Assembly (NCBI GenBank): GCA_947568835.1
Contig: OX387604.1
Location: 17,885,076-17,949,075 of the forward strand
Direction: 5' to 3'
DNA: 64,000 nt
DNA from: Protonemura montana
Lineage: Eukaryota > Arthropoda > Insecta > Plecoptera > Nemouridae
Position numbers and translations under genes: made by a program
Part shown: piece by piece, positions 21,301 through 32,500 of the stretch
How the letters are laid out: each line of letters opens with the position of its first letter
How positions within the stretch are numbered: the stretch's first letter is position 1
Notes under the pieces: model-generated
Databases searched by the model: none
What the model saw: the letters and a program-made list of their open reading frames with translations, nothing else
What the model was told of the DNA's origin: nothing

Positions 21301-24300
21301 TCTCAGTGAGTCTGATTTTGCCTTATCATTTCCGTACAGTGGGGAGGCGTCCAAGTAGCTGGTCACTACATTTAGCTGCTCAGCTGGTCCCATGGAACAA
21401 TCTTCCTTGGTGGTTATCATGGAGCGTACAAAGTTCATGCACCGCTGGTGGTACTTGGAGTAAAATTGGTCGCCGTCTGGGATGTAGATCGGGAAGCATG
21501 CGTGATGCAATTTGTCTGGCGGTAAGATGTTTGATCCATCTTTGGTACAACAAGTGATGCCACCTTTGTCTGAAAAAAAAAATTTTCGCTTTTTTATATG
21601 GGCTGGAAAATTCGTGGAGATAGAGAATTTCCCACTGCAGTGTCGTGTTGCCAAACATTATAAGCAGTGGCGAATAGTGCGGTTCTTGGTGACCAGTGCG
21701 ACCCAAAACGAAAGGGAGGGGGGGAGGGCTCTAAATCTTGAACGAGTTCAGTACCAGCATATGGACAGACAGTCTTAACTAGCAATTTCAAAGCAATAAC
21801 GATGCCAACGAAGGAAACATTCAAAGTCGCTAGAGGCATTTCTACGGGGTAATTTCCATGTCATCCACGTCTTTTATCACTTAAAATTTGGGTGCACTAT
21901 AACTTTGAAATCACGTGGACCTACGGCACTATCGAAGCACTATTGATATCGGTCATAAAATGATATCTTTCTCAATGTAGCATTTCTAGCATTAAGTTTG
22001 CTGTGTCTTTCTAAATCTTAAATAACTTACGAACGGAGCCAGCACTATCGACGGCACTTACGGCACTACCGGCACTATCCTAGCGCTATCGTTCAAGCTT
22101 TTAAAACATTTGGAAATGCAATATTGTACATGGAACTTAATGGTCGCAAATTTTTAAGTAACCGATCATGGATAAAAAATTAAAATCGGCTCATAAATTC
22201 TAAATATGGAATCTCCAAATAAATGTATCTATATTTCCATTAACATATGAAGAACACCTCATCCCTTTACTCTCCACTCCAGACGATGCGACGCGCCGCC
22301 TTCCCTGTTGGACCAACCTGATTATAAGTGTTAAAAGTTTTTAAAGTGGCGCCCCAAGTTTGACACATGAAACATGAAAAACTGCGCTGAGTCAGGTATT
22401 GGATGGGTGACCATCATACACATGACCCGTTCTGTTCGGGAGAGAGGTTGGAGGGATGAAAGTTAGTACAGCAACTTCATTCGCCTCGCTTATCAACCTC
22501 TCGACAGCATGGATTTGTGAAGGAATCCTACTGTTCGAGTTGTACCGTCCTTCGGAAGGGACATTAAGCCGGTAGTCCCCTTGGTGCTCTTCGACAGGAG
22601 TAGGCTAGGTGCCGACACCGGGTTTTCCCTCCTCCCTTCTAGACTAGGTAAGGTTCATCATCATCCTCTTCATCATCCACTCATTCACCGACGCCATTAG
22701 ACCAGTGCCGCATGTCCAGATGTCAAAACAGTGCGTCGTTAAACACCACAAATAAATAAATAAACATGAAAAAAATGAACTCATGAAACGTTCTGCCGCC
22801 ATTTGGTGAGTTTAGCGAGCAAGAAAACAAAGAAACAGGTTGGTTTGAAACGAAAATTACGAAGGCGAGCTAGTGCTCTACCTAATGCACAAGTCTCCAA
22901 TATCCCATCGACTTACAGGTTTGTGCAGGTAGCGTTAGAGAGAACTCGTGGCTCAGGTACTGTCCGAAGAGCATGAAGGCTTGGGTCAGTTTGCGGTCCG
23001 GTGCCAGTCTGTCCTTGTAGAGGGTCCTGCTGATGACTCGAGCGCTTGGAAGGGGCTTGCCCCGGACGGATTTCCGTGGTGCGTACACTCCTGGAATTTG
23101 AGGTAAGTCAGGTTCACTCCCGGCGCTCTACGCAGTGCCGTGCAGTGTCTCGAACTTCTAGCAAGTACGACCGCTGTGCATACACGTCATGGTTAAACAT
23201 ACCTAAAAAACTGGATATGATGTGTTTTGTGATGTTGCACTAGTTCAAAGTGTTTTTTTTTGCCCTAGAAAGGGTCTTGTTACTCGATCAAGTAAATATC
23301 AGGTACAAGTACGTGGAACATCTGTCTCCAGTACACTCCTGGACACTGAGAACGGTCCAGTTGAAAAGATAAAATCCTGAGCTGCGTTGGGTGGAACGCA
23401 GTTTAGGAAGAGAGGTAGGTACCGAACAGGTGAAAGGCCATGTGCTTTAAGGGGTCGGTCTAAATGACAAACCAGCTCTAATAAGTGGAGTCTTCTCCTG
23501 GTGAATATAGGGTTCCATAGGTCTCCTCCATAGGATTCCATAAATCCCATTTCCAGGTGATCGAAGGTAAGCAAGATGAGGATTGGTACGATGAGGCCTG
23601 CTAAAATAGTGGAACTTTGGGAGGCTGTGAAAGCCCCTCCATTCTTTGCACTCTTTCTTGAAAGTCCCTGAATCATTTCGAAATCCTACCTCCATAGGAT
23701 TCCATAAATCCCATTTCTAGGTGATCGAAGGTCGCTTCAAAAGCTAGTAATTTTCAGTTTTCATTATAAGTGCGTAACGCAGTTCGTGTGTAATAATGAT
23801 ATCCGCCTGCTTGCGCCAATCAAGTGAACAGCCCATTTTTACGATGCAAATGTAAACCTAGACATGTAACCTTACATAATGTTTTTAAGGTATATAATAA
23901 TTAGGTATATAATATATTATCTAATATATGAAGATAAAGTATACCTTAAACTGGATTTTATAAAGGTGGTTTTTATCTTTCTGCTTATGTAATACACAGA
24001 AAGCATGTTATTAACCTCTTAAAATTATGGTTGCACTGAATTATGCAACCTGCCTGCTATGCAAAATGTTAGTGTTTACAATTGATGCAGATCGTCCAAG
24101 CCTCGCCGAAATATTCGACATCAGTAATTTACTAATCACCCTTTTTATTGTCATCTCAGGCTTGCCTGGACGAGGTATCGCCATGAAAAATGCCCGGGGG
24201 CGGGTTTTAGGTCGAACAACTACCTTGATAGGGAGATAATAGAACCAATTATAGAAAGCAAATGCAAATGTATATTAAGACTGACCTTTTCATTAATATT

Positions 24301-25945
24301 GAAAAAATAGTACAATATAAGTGTTCTTTTTTCTCCAAAATTATGTATTTGGGGCTAGTGGGTGTGCAGCGAAATTTGAGAAATCTCTAGCAAACAATTT
24401 CGTGAACATCGTCGATCCTCATTGCACTGATCTCGACAGCTAATGATAAGGAAACTGGTTTATCAGAACGTGTTTTTAGGCCCACTAAAATCACATGGCA
24501 TGTCACGTGCTCATGTACCCACCGAGACGTCGGGTACCTTTTATGCCCCTTTTTAGCACCGACTAAATCTTGAAACCAGAGCTACAACGTATACATCATA
24601 TATCTACCAACGACTCATAAATCCTTAGCCAAATAAAAAAAAAAGTTAACAGATCGTTAACACTAATAGAGCGTCTGAAAAAGAAAGGATGTGGGGGGGA
24701 GGATTGGCCTACGTAATTCGGGAGAAGATGTCGTTCCAGGGCTGTCCTTGAGGGGTTGGGGGGGGGGGGGGGGGGGGGGCTTGTACTTACCGTCGGCATA
24801 CTTGGCCGGAAGAAGTCTCTCCAGGGCTGTCTTCGCTTGACCCCACGACGGAAACTTCAAGTTGTTGCAAGAGCCGTCAAATCGGCGGTAGATATCATTC
24901 GCGCGGCAGTTTCGTGGCAATCGGTGCTGGCAATTTGCATGCGTTTTAAAATGATGACTATTTTTTGCTAGATATTCTTTAAACTGATGAGGAGACATCC
25001 CTTGTCTGTAAAAAAGAGCAGTCTTAATTGCAGGAAATCGTAACGCTTATTATTGCTAGCCTTGCAGTGTTGACTATGTTGTCTATCCTATCTCGAGTCA
25101 CGACTGCTGAAGAAAAGCTGGAAAATGGATATTAAGGGGACATTTTTATGTATAGCGTTTGTCTACAATGCTCTTAAGCAAAAGCGCAATTTCCTTTCGA
25201 AAATGAAAGATGTAAAATGTTAAAATGTTGTGACATGAAAGATATGCCTCGCGTTGATCTGTTTCCACCCCTCACCACCATTGGTAACGCTATAGGGTCC
25301 TGGTTCCCAGTAAACACAGTGAAGGCCGTTACTCCTTTATTCTTGAAGTCCTTTCCAATGGAGTAACACTTGTGGTAACACACGTAGTGTTTCCTTTCAG
25401 CGTGCAGTCCTTCTGTCCTGTTATCGCCTACCATCCTGATAATGAGAGCGCGATGTCTGCCTTGCATTCGGGAGACCCCAGGTTTGACCCTGGTGACCGG
25501 CTATCCTGATAATGAGTCCATCATTTCTGCACTGCATTCGGAAAGTTGGAGGCTCGATTCTGTTGGCGCTAGACCCTATGACCTGAGACCCTTATAGTAT
25601 ATGCTCGTTCATCGGTGATCGTCACCAAGTGACTTACGTGTCCTCCAGTTCCTGCTGCAGCACCTTGGTGGCCATCAGGATCGAGTACGAGTGCTTGCAT
25701 TGGTCTACTACGTCTTGGGACGCCTTGTGGTTTGAGTAGTGCAGGTATTCGGGAGTCCCACACTGGCACGCGTTTGATATTTGTTTTTCCCGAGAGTACA
25801 GCTGTTCGGTTATTTCTTCACCCCTTTGTGCGCACTGGCTTATCTTGTCGCTGTGCCATCCATCCCCACGTGCGACCAGACCCTCTGTTAGCGTGGTCAG
25901 TAGTAACCCACAAAATAACAAACATACCATAATTTTGCAAGACAT
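18398..25945 (-). CDS. Peroxidase gene A: secreted chorion-peroxidase/peroxinectin-like heme peroxidase, 710 aa
   Basis: Animal heme peroxidases use H2O2 for substrate oxidation or protein cross-linking outside the cell. Exons (minus): 25945-25638, 25005-24791, 23090-22917, 21569-20837, 20070-19740, 18981-18677, 18464-18398; sum 2133 nt, all phases agree. Residues 1-22 form a signal peptide (VCLLFCGLLLTTLTEG). Then come a Cys-bearing N-terminal region, RRFDGSCNNLKFPSWG, RGKPLPSARVIS, distal block GQYLSHEF (Ser221, His222, Glu223), Ca2+ loop TSYLDAS (302-308), GDDRGNQNPQLT (Arg365, Gln368), REHN, proximal His469 in [15 protein letters not shown] (Asp550) and C-terminal SCEGIVIPRIDF. In myeloperoxidase terms, distal His, Arg and proximal His are kept; Asp94 is Ser and Glu242 is Gln. 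The gene is intact. Introns hold SINEs (about 20324-20735, 22381-22764). Specific substrate unknown. Confidence 0.93.
20324..20735 (+). mobile_element. 5S-like SINE, near full length, in a gene A intron
   Basis: The head reads ACGGTTTGGCAAGTTGGAAACA, then GATCACCGAAGTTAAGCAAC and TATTGGATGGGTGACC. These correspond to the GATCTCGGAAGCTAAGCAG and TTGGATGGGAGACC parts of the 5S rRNA internal promoter. The body has GGGAGAGAGGTTGGAGGG and GGAAGGGACGGTAAGC, and the tail has TCAAAACAGTGGGTC and ACACCGCAAATGAATCAA. The orientation is opposite to gene A. Confidence 0.82.
22381..22764 (+). mobile_element. 5S-like SINE in a gene A intron
   Basis: The copy starts inside the head (ACTGCGCTGAGTCAGG) and runs through the body to AAACACCACAAATAAATAAA. 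The terminal AAATAAATAAATAA is a short simple-repeat tail, as left by target-primed reverse transcription. Confidence 0.82.
23512..23733. repeat. Dispersed direct repeat in a gene A intron
   Basis: CCTCCATAGGATTCCATAAATCCCATTTC-AGGTGATCGAAGGT (written with one variable base) occurs at about 23522-23566 and again at about 23690-23733, 168-170 bp apart. This suggests a local duplication. No coding sense was found. Confidence 0.6.
24757..24780 (-). repeat. Poly-C/poly-G tract beside the gene A exon 2 donor
   Basis: On the minus strand the donor GTAAGTACAAG is followed at once by more than 20 C residues. The tract starts within about 10 nt of the 5' splice site. Confidence 0.85.
25436..25572 (+). 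repeat. Tandem tRNA-like SINE fragments
   Basis: Two similar units follow each other: CCTGATAATGAG...CTTGCATTCGGGAGACC...GGTTTGACCCT and CCTGATAATGAG...CTGCATTCGGAAAG...GGCTCGATTC. The last parts resemble a B box. A weaker relative lies near 26735-26800. A functional tRNA gene is unlikely. Confidence 0.4.
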
Positions 25946-26255
25946 TTGGCATTAAAACACAATCCTTTGTAATAATATTGAGATGACCTGTCTTGCCGAA
26001 AGTATTGCCAATTTTGAATGCAACGTTTGAGTTTTAAAAATGCTTCTTGTCACTTAGATGATTAACTAATAAATGATAAGCAGAAATTATGTTCACTGAA
26101 ATTGCTTGTGAAATCCGAGGTGAAAATAATTAGGTTGCATATTGAGCTGACCAAAGGCTGCTGCATTCAACGCGCATTCCATCCAAGCACTTAGATTGCA
26201 GTATTTTTTGTTTGATAGTCAGGAAAAAGAAATCAACTCGGATCTCAACACACAC

Positions 26256-26261
26256 TTTATT
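26256..26261 (-). terminator. Candidate polyadenylation signal of peroxidase gene B
   Basis: AATAAA on the minus strand about 260 nt beyond the gene B stop. It is the nearest canonical hexamer noticed. Confidence 0.45.
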
Positions 26262-26520
26262 AAATTAGAAATCGATATTTTTACAGTACAAATTTGACTT
26301 TAAAAAAATCATTATATCATTAACACGATTCATTTGTTTATCATTTTCATTTTTAATTATAAAACAAACATTTTAAAATCACAAGAACTCTACACTTAAA
26401 TCATGATTATAAAACATTCTGGTAACTGCTAGCACAAAAGAATTATACAACATACAAAATCTGAATTAAATATAAACGAGAAATGAGCTAAAATCTAGAA
26501 ATGCTGAGCTGTCACTTGAG

Positions 26521-29500
26521 CTATTTTCTAAACGGCTGGTAGCCATGGTTGGAGACTTCTCTCCACAACTCCAGGTTGACAATAGGTATTGCGTCATACC
26601 TGTCGCATGGCACAATATTATTCCTGGAAGAAAAAAAAATACATTTAATATTTTGCGGATAACAATGCATATCTGGAATCATATCGAATGTTTGCAACAA
26701 TGTGGCCTGAGCTTGGTCAGGAGGTTCAAATGGGCAGGCAAGATTCACCCTGGCGTCTGTGTGAACGGTTGTCTCACACTTGCATTCGGGAGGTGCCTCG
26801 TTTGTTAATTTCCCCTTCTTTACCCGTTACTGAAATGAGCCCAGAAATTAGTTTTTAAATAAGTTACTGGTAAAATAACCAGCATTATCAAGAAAAAAAT
26901 ATATACAAATACAAACTCCTGTACAAAATCCAGTCCTAAACTTCTACACCCAGCTACAAACATATAATAATCGAGTATAAGATGAATGCTTATAAGATGA
27001 AATTCGGGCCGATCATTGCTCTTTTTTCGAAATTTCCCTTTCGCCATCGCATGAATTGTCGTAGTAATTTGGAGCAGGATTGAAAAAAGTCTGTATTCGA
27101 CCCAAATCCAATACTTGTTCTATTTTCTTTGATTATTAAAACCCTACGCTCAACGGCACACTCATGGTTTGTTTTTAAAGTTTGGCAAAACATAAAATGA
27201 GCTAAAAAAAATGACATGTTTTATTCCAGTTGCGTGCGTAATTCAGTAAAAGCAGAACATTTGATTGGTTCCTTCTCAAATGAACACCGCTCTGCTCTGA
27301 CACTTTCTAGTCAACAGAAAGTGGGCTAAGATGTGAGTGAGTCAAAACAGTGACTTCATGCTGGAAATATGTCTTTGCGTTATGAGTTACGTGACAGTAA
27401 TTTTCGACATAGACCAAACAGACATTGGAATATTGGACGGATTTTTATGATTCATTCCGGTGTTTTCCACATGGATACTTAAACCAGTAAAGTTCCCCTC
27501 CTCCTCCATTTTGGCATGTTTGTTTCTCAATTCCATCTATGTAATTAATGCTCGTTAACATTGCAACCGTTGCTGTTCGTAGCAGTTGTGCATGAAAATT
27601 TGCTTCAAATCAGCATTTACCTCGGCAAGTGCAATTCATAGCTGAGTATTGTACTTTAATATTAAATCAATTATTCTTGGCTAAGCATAGGCACATATGG
27701 TTCCATGAAGGTTTATGCAGTTCATATTTGTTACGAAAATAAAATGTTTGCGGATAAACTGCAAATAAATGGTTAAATTCTCTTTATTATACTCGACGTT
27801 TCGCCAGCTTACGTCTTGACATCATCAAGAAAACTATAGCAATGAAAAACAATGAAAAGTTAAAATATGTCAGGATACTTACTTGGCATTAATCTTGAGG
27901 AATCCTAGGGGCTGCATGGAGAAAATATCGTCTCCGTTGTCACAGAAGAACCTCGATATGCTCGCTTTTCGGATCTCGGCTAGCTGTTCAAGCGAGAACG
28001 AGTGCTGTCTCTCGCCATTCTCGTAGAAGTACCTGTCACCCACCCTTGTCCTGTAGAACTGTTCTGTAAGGACGCAGAGGAATGTGGGTCCTGCGAGGGT
28101 TCCCTCCACGTGGGCTTCCAGCGAGCCTCCCACGGTGAAGTCGACGTCTTCGGGCGACTCATAAAGACGCGCCAACTTCTCGATGTTCTGCAATGAGGCA
28201 TAAGACTTGGTCAGGGTGGCAAATAATCCAGTCACGGTATCATTGCGGTATCATACCGTGCGGTATCATACCTTCGGACTGCTTGGTGAGAGGTTAAGCA
28301 GCACCATCAAACTCACGACCAATTATTTAAGGGGGAGAGGTTATAGAGGGATTACAGAGTAACTAATCTGGGATCTAAGCATCTCGACAGCATGCATTAG
28401 TAAAGGAGTCATGCTGTTCGAGTTGTATCGCCCTTCGGAAGTGATTCTCTTCCAAATCTGCCAGCAGCTGGTTTCCTCTACTTCGTTTTAGGTGTAAGTT
28501 TACCGTTCTTGTCATCATCATCCAGTCAATCACCACGCCTTAAGACCAATACTTCATGACCAGTTATCATCAATCCTTGCCAATACCCGTTGCTTCTTTG
28601 CTCTCAAAATATTCGAAATATTCTAAGTTTACTGGAGGTATAATTTTGAAACTTAAATTTTGTTTTGGGACTAACTTAGCACTGGTTTTTAGCCTATTGT
28701 TTGGCACTTGCCTCTTGCGAAATCAGATCCGCAAAATCGGCAAAGCTGGACGCTCTTCTCAGCCCGCAGTTTTCTCTGTAGGTGTTGTATGAGGCAAGTC
28801 CGTGGTCTCGGTTCCTCTGTATATCAATCGCTCGAAGGTCCGAACCGAAAGACTGACCGTTCCTGAATAGGAATTTGGTAATCTGGAAACAAAAATCACC
28901 AAGTAAATGCATTTGTTGGCTATGTTATCTTCTACGTATAAGAAAAACTCTAAGTCTAACAAGTTACTAGCAAAAATTAAGGTGGTCGGGGTGTAGTTGG
29001 TAAGAGAAGGGGGCGGGGAGGAGGGGAGACTGGCATGACCGACCACCAAGTGTGATTATTTAGCTAAACTGTAGAATCAAAAAGCTTGGTATGCTATGAC
29101 ACAATACTTCATCGACATTTGACTCAAACTAAAAAAAGGTAAACAAGATTATCTGAATCACCGATAAAGTTTTTAATTAGTTTACAACATCCTTGCAAAA
29201 GAGCGTAAGTTAGAGTGGTAAGGGATCGGTGATTGGGGGGGGGGGGGGGGGGAGGGGGGGGGGGATATAGTGATAAAAGGTAGTACCACCTGTGAGTTTT
29301 CTCACCTCACTAGTGAAGAACCGGTCCGTAGTCTGTTGGCTTTGGGTGGCCATTCCTCGGATGAGCCCGTCAAAGTTGTCTCCTTGCTCCAGGACTTCAG
29401 GTCGGTTGAAATGGTCGCTCAGGCGAAGGGTGTTTATTCCTTGGCGGTGCTCACTCAGCACGCTGTGTGGGGAAACGCAGTCAGCATTTGAACGAGAAGA

Positions 29501-32500
29501 AATTGTACCAATATCACATAGGTACAGACTTTCGTAGTCCTAAGGGCTAGGCCAAGACAGGAATTTGAAAAGCGTTCCTCAAAAACAGTTCCATGCACGC
29601 TCCTGGGCTACTCTCTCCACCAAAAGGGCACGACCGTTTCCATACCCTCTCGATCCTTAGGTTGGACTCAGGTGTGTGTGTGGTTCCGTCCTGACTAACA
29701 TTTTGTTTCGGATTATTATTGTATTCTATATCATGCACCTTTTGCACCGGACGCTTACCTCAGGTACTCATGCAGATCGCAAATCATGCACATAGGCTTA
29801 TCAACCATGTTGTATGGAACGGCGAAGTTGAAACAACTGGCCATGTGTCACTGGCTTTCGTGAGATTATCTAAGTTAAGCAACGCTTTGCTGGGTCAGAT
29901 ATCGGATGGGTGACTATCATACACATGACCAGTTCTTTTCGGGAGAGAGGTTGTAGGGATAAAAGTTAAAGCAGCAACTTCATTCGCTTTGCTTATCAAC
30001 TTCTCGACAGCAAGGATTTGTGGAGGAATTCTGTTGTTCGCGTTGTAGCGTCTTTCGGAAGGGACGTTAAGCCGGTGGTCCACTTGGTGCTCTTCGATAA
30101 AAGTAGGCTACGTGTCGGCACCGGATTTCCCCTCCTCCCTTATAGGCTAGGTTAGGTGCATCATTATTATCATCCACTCAGTCACCGACGCCATCAGACC
30201 AGTGCCACATGCTCATGGCCAGATATCAAAAACAGTGCAACGCTAAACCCCAATAATCAATTAATTCATGCTGTCGAGAGGTAGATAGCAAGGCGGGAGA
30301 AGTTGTTTTACTCGTTTCCATCCCTCCCACCTCTCTCCCAAACAGAACTGGACATGTGTATAATGGTCACCCATCAATTACCTGACCCAGCGCTGTATTG
30401 TTTACCTTTGGTGATCTCACGAGGGTCGTAACTTACAGTTCACCATAATACCATTACAGTAATTACAGAAACGTATTTGATCGAAATACGCTCCTTGTTG
30501 CAGGTGACTACAAATTCGTGAGAGCACTTGGCCTTGCTATATTTCTTGCTTTAAGAGAATAAATCTGTGACTCGGTATAAAATCATATTAATCGAAACCT
30601 TCATTGTTATCACTCACGATTGATTTCAAAACAACATTCAAATAGTTGAAGTCTTATTTACATTGCAAACGCTTGCAACGCGCGGGGAATTGATGCCCAA
30701 ACGGGGTATCAATTTTTGAGACGGTTATAGTGTTTATAATAATAAAAAACATTCAAATACTTTGTATATATATGTATCGTATAACGCATAATTTTATTAT
30801 TCCGGATCCGTTTCCCATTCGAAATACGGTATTGAAACCGTTGAGTAGGAGCTCGAAGTATGCGTTTGATAGCCTTAAGGTCAGCTTGGTATTGCGTGAT
30901 AGCGTTGAGTGTAGGTTATAGGTAGAGTTTCAACGTCAATGTTAAAGTCTCTGCGTGAAAAATGACTACCTTACCGACAAAAATGCAGAGTACCGGAAGT
31001 TCACGTTAAGTGGAGCCACTGTCGTATGAAATTTAATTTCGATATTTATCGTATTTACTCGCTTCTTAATATTGTTACGTGTATATCAATCGTTGAGGTA
31101 AACATTGATGAAGATTTTTTGAGCATGAAAAGTTTCAAAAGTGAGTTAACCTACGAGAAATATCGAAATTAAAATTCATACGACAGTGGCTCCACTTAAC
31201 GTGAACTTCCGGTACTTTGCATTTTTGTCGGTAAGGTAGTCATTTTTCACGCAGAGACTTTAACATTGACGTTGAAACTCTACCTATAACCTACACTCAA
31301 CGGTGATAGCATTCACACTGTGTGATTATTGAGGAAATTCACTTCGATACACTTTTCATGCGTTTGCTAAAGAGGCCATTATTCTATCGCAAGGTGTGAG
31401 ATCTGATGTCTCTATTTTCTTAACACAGCACTGCTTTAGTTGGCAAAAAAACACACATTCTGAACAAGTGGTTAACCTAGATCAACCACAGTCGTACGTA
31501 TGCAAAACTTTCAATTCATTTACATTACGCTATGAAATAACCACTTTCATTCAGAATATCCTTCGCTTAATTACACAAATTCAGATGATAATACAAGTCA
31601 CCGAGCTCGCATGATTCGTGAAGCGTGATATTTATGAACGAGCCTGACAACCTGTTGTTTTGGAAATTATGCGAGACTTTGGGTAACAGGAATAATCACA
31701 TTAAAACCTTCGAGTGCACAAGCCAATTGCGTAACCTAGAGATCGGTACCGAGTGAATGGTTGGTGGTACTCACTGCAAGTAACCAGCGATATTGGAGTG
31801 GAAATACCGGAAGGCCGCAGTAGCGTGCCCATTAAGCACCGAAGGGTCCACGTTCTCATTGTAGTCCCCGGTGTACTGTGGGGTGTCGTACACAATCCCG
31901 TGTCGCTTGGAGTTCTCCCAGCCTGAGAAAGAGACAGGTATTTCTCACATTTTACATAAAATCTTTTACACTTGGTTCGAACTTACTTCGATGTCAAGGT
32001 CACGGGCAAGCGTCTCAATAATCACTGTCATGAAAAACCGGTAAAACGTAGAAAGTGAATTAAATCATCTATGAGATGAATGGTATTTGCTAATCACGGT
32101 GCTACGACTAGTCTCATGTCTTGTGGCCGTGCATGGGTTGGTGGTCGGTCATAAGGCTAGCAATGGGGATGATCTTGTTTGCCCATAGTGACACACCAAC
32201 ACTTTCGTTGGTCTTTGGCTTTTTGGGTCAGCTGTTGTTAGGATCCACAGGATTTACCGACAATAAATTATGCTACATTTTGGCTGATTAGCCCTCTTTG
32301 TTGGGAAACTTGACACGGCTGTCTGCAAATGATGTACTTCGCCAACGGCGGCTATGAAATATTTACAAAGCGTTTTTTTTGTGCTTGTAATGAAAATGCC
32401 ATTCAAGTTTGAATTTCTACCGTCGCCAAGAAACTGCTTAGCTTGAACTTAGACCTAAGTATAATAAGTTCATTTTACAAACGAGGTTTGAAGTGCGGGG

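Noticed and set aside
28694-28711. Exon extension past GAG in gene B (frame continues as ASAKQ)
   Set aside because: The paralogues splice exactly after this GAG. The continuation quickly hits a stop and GCAAGT is a usable GC donor in the required phase.
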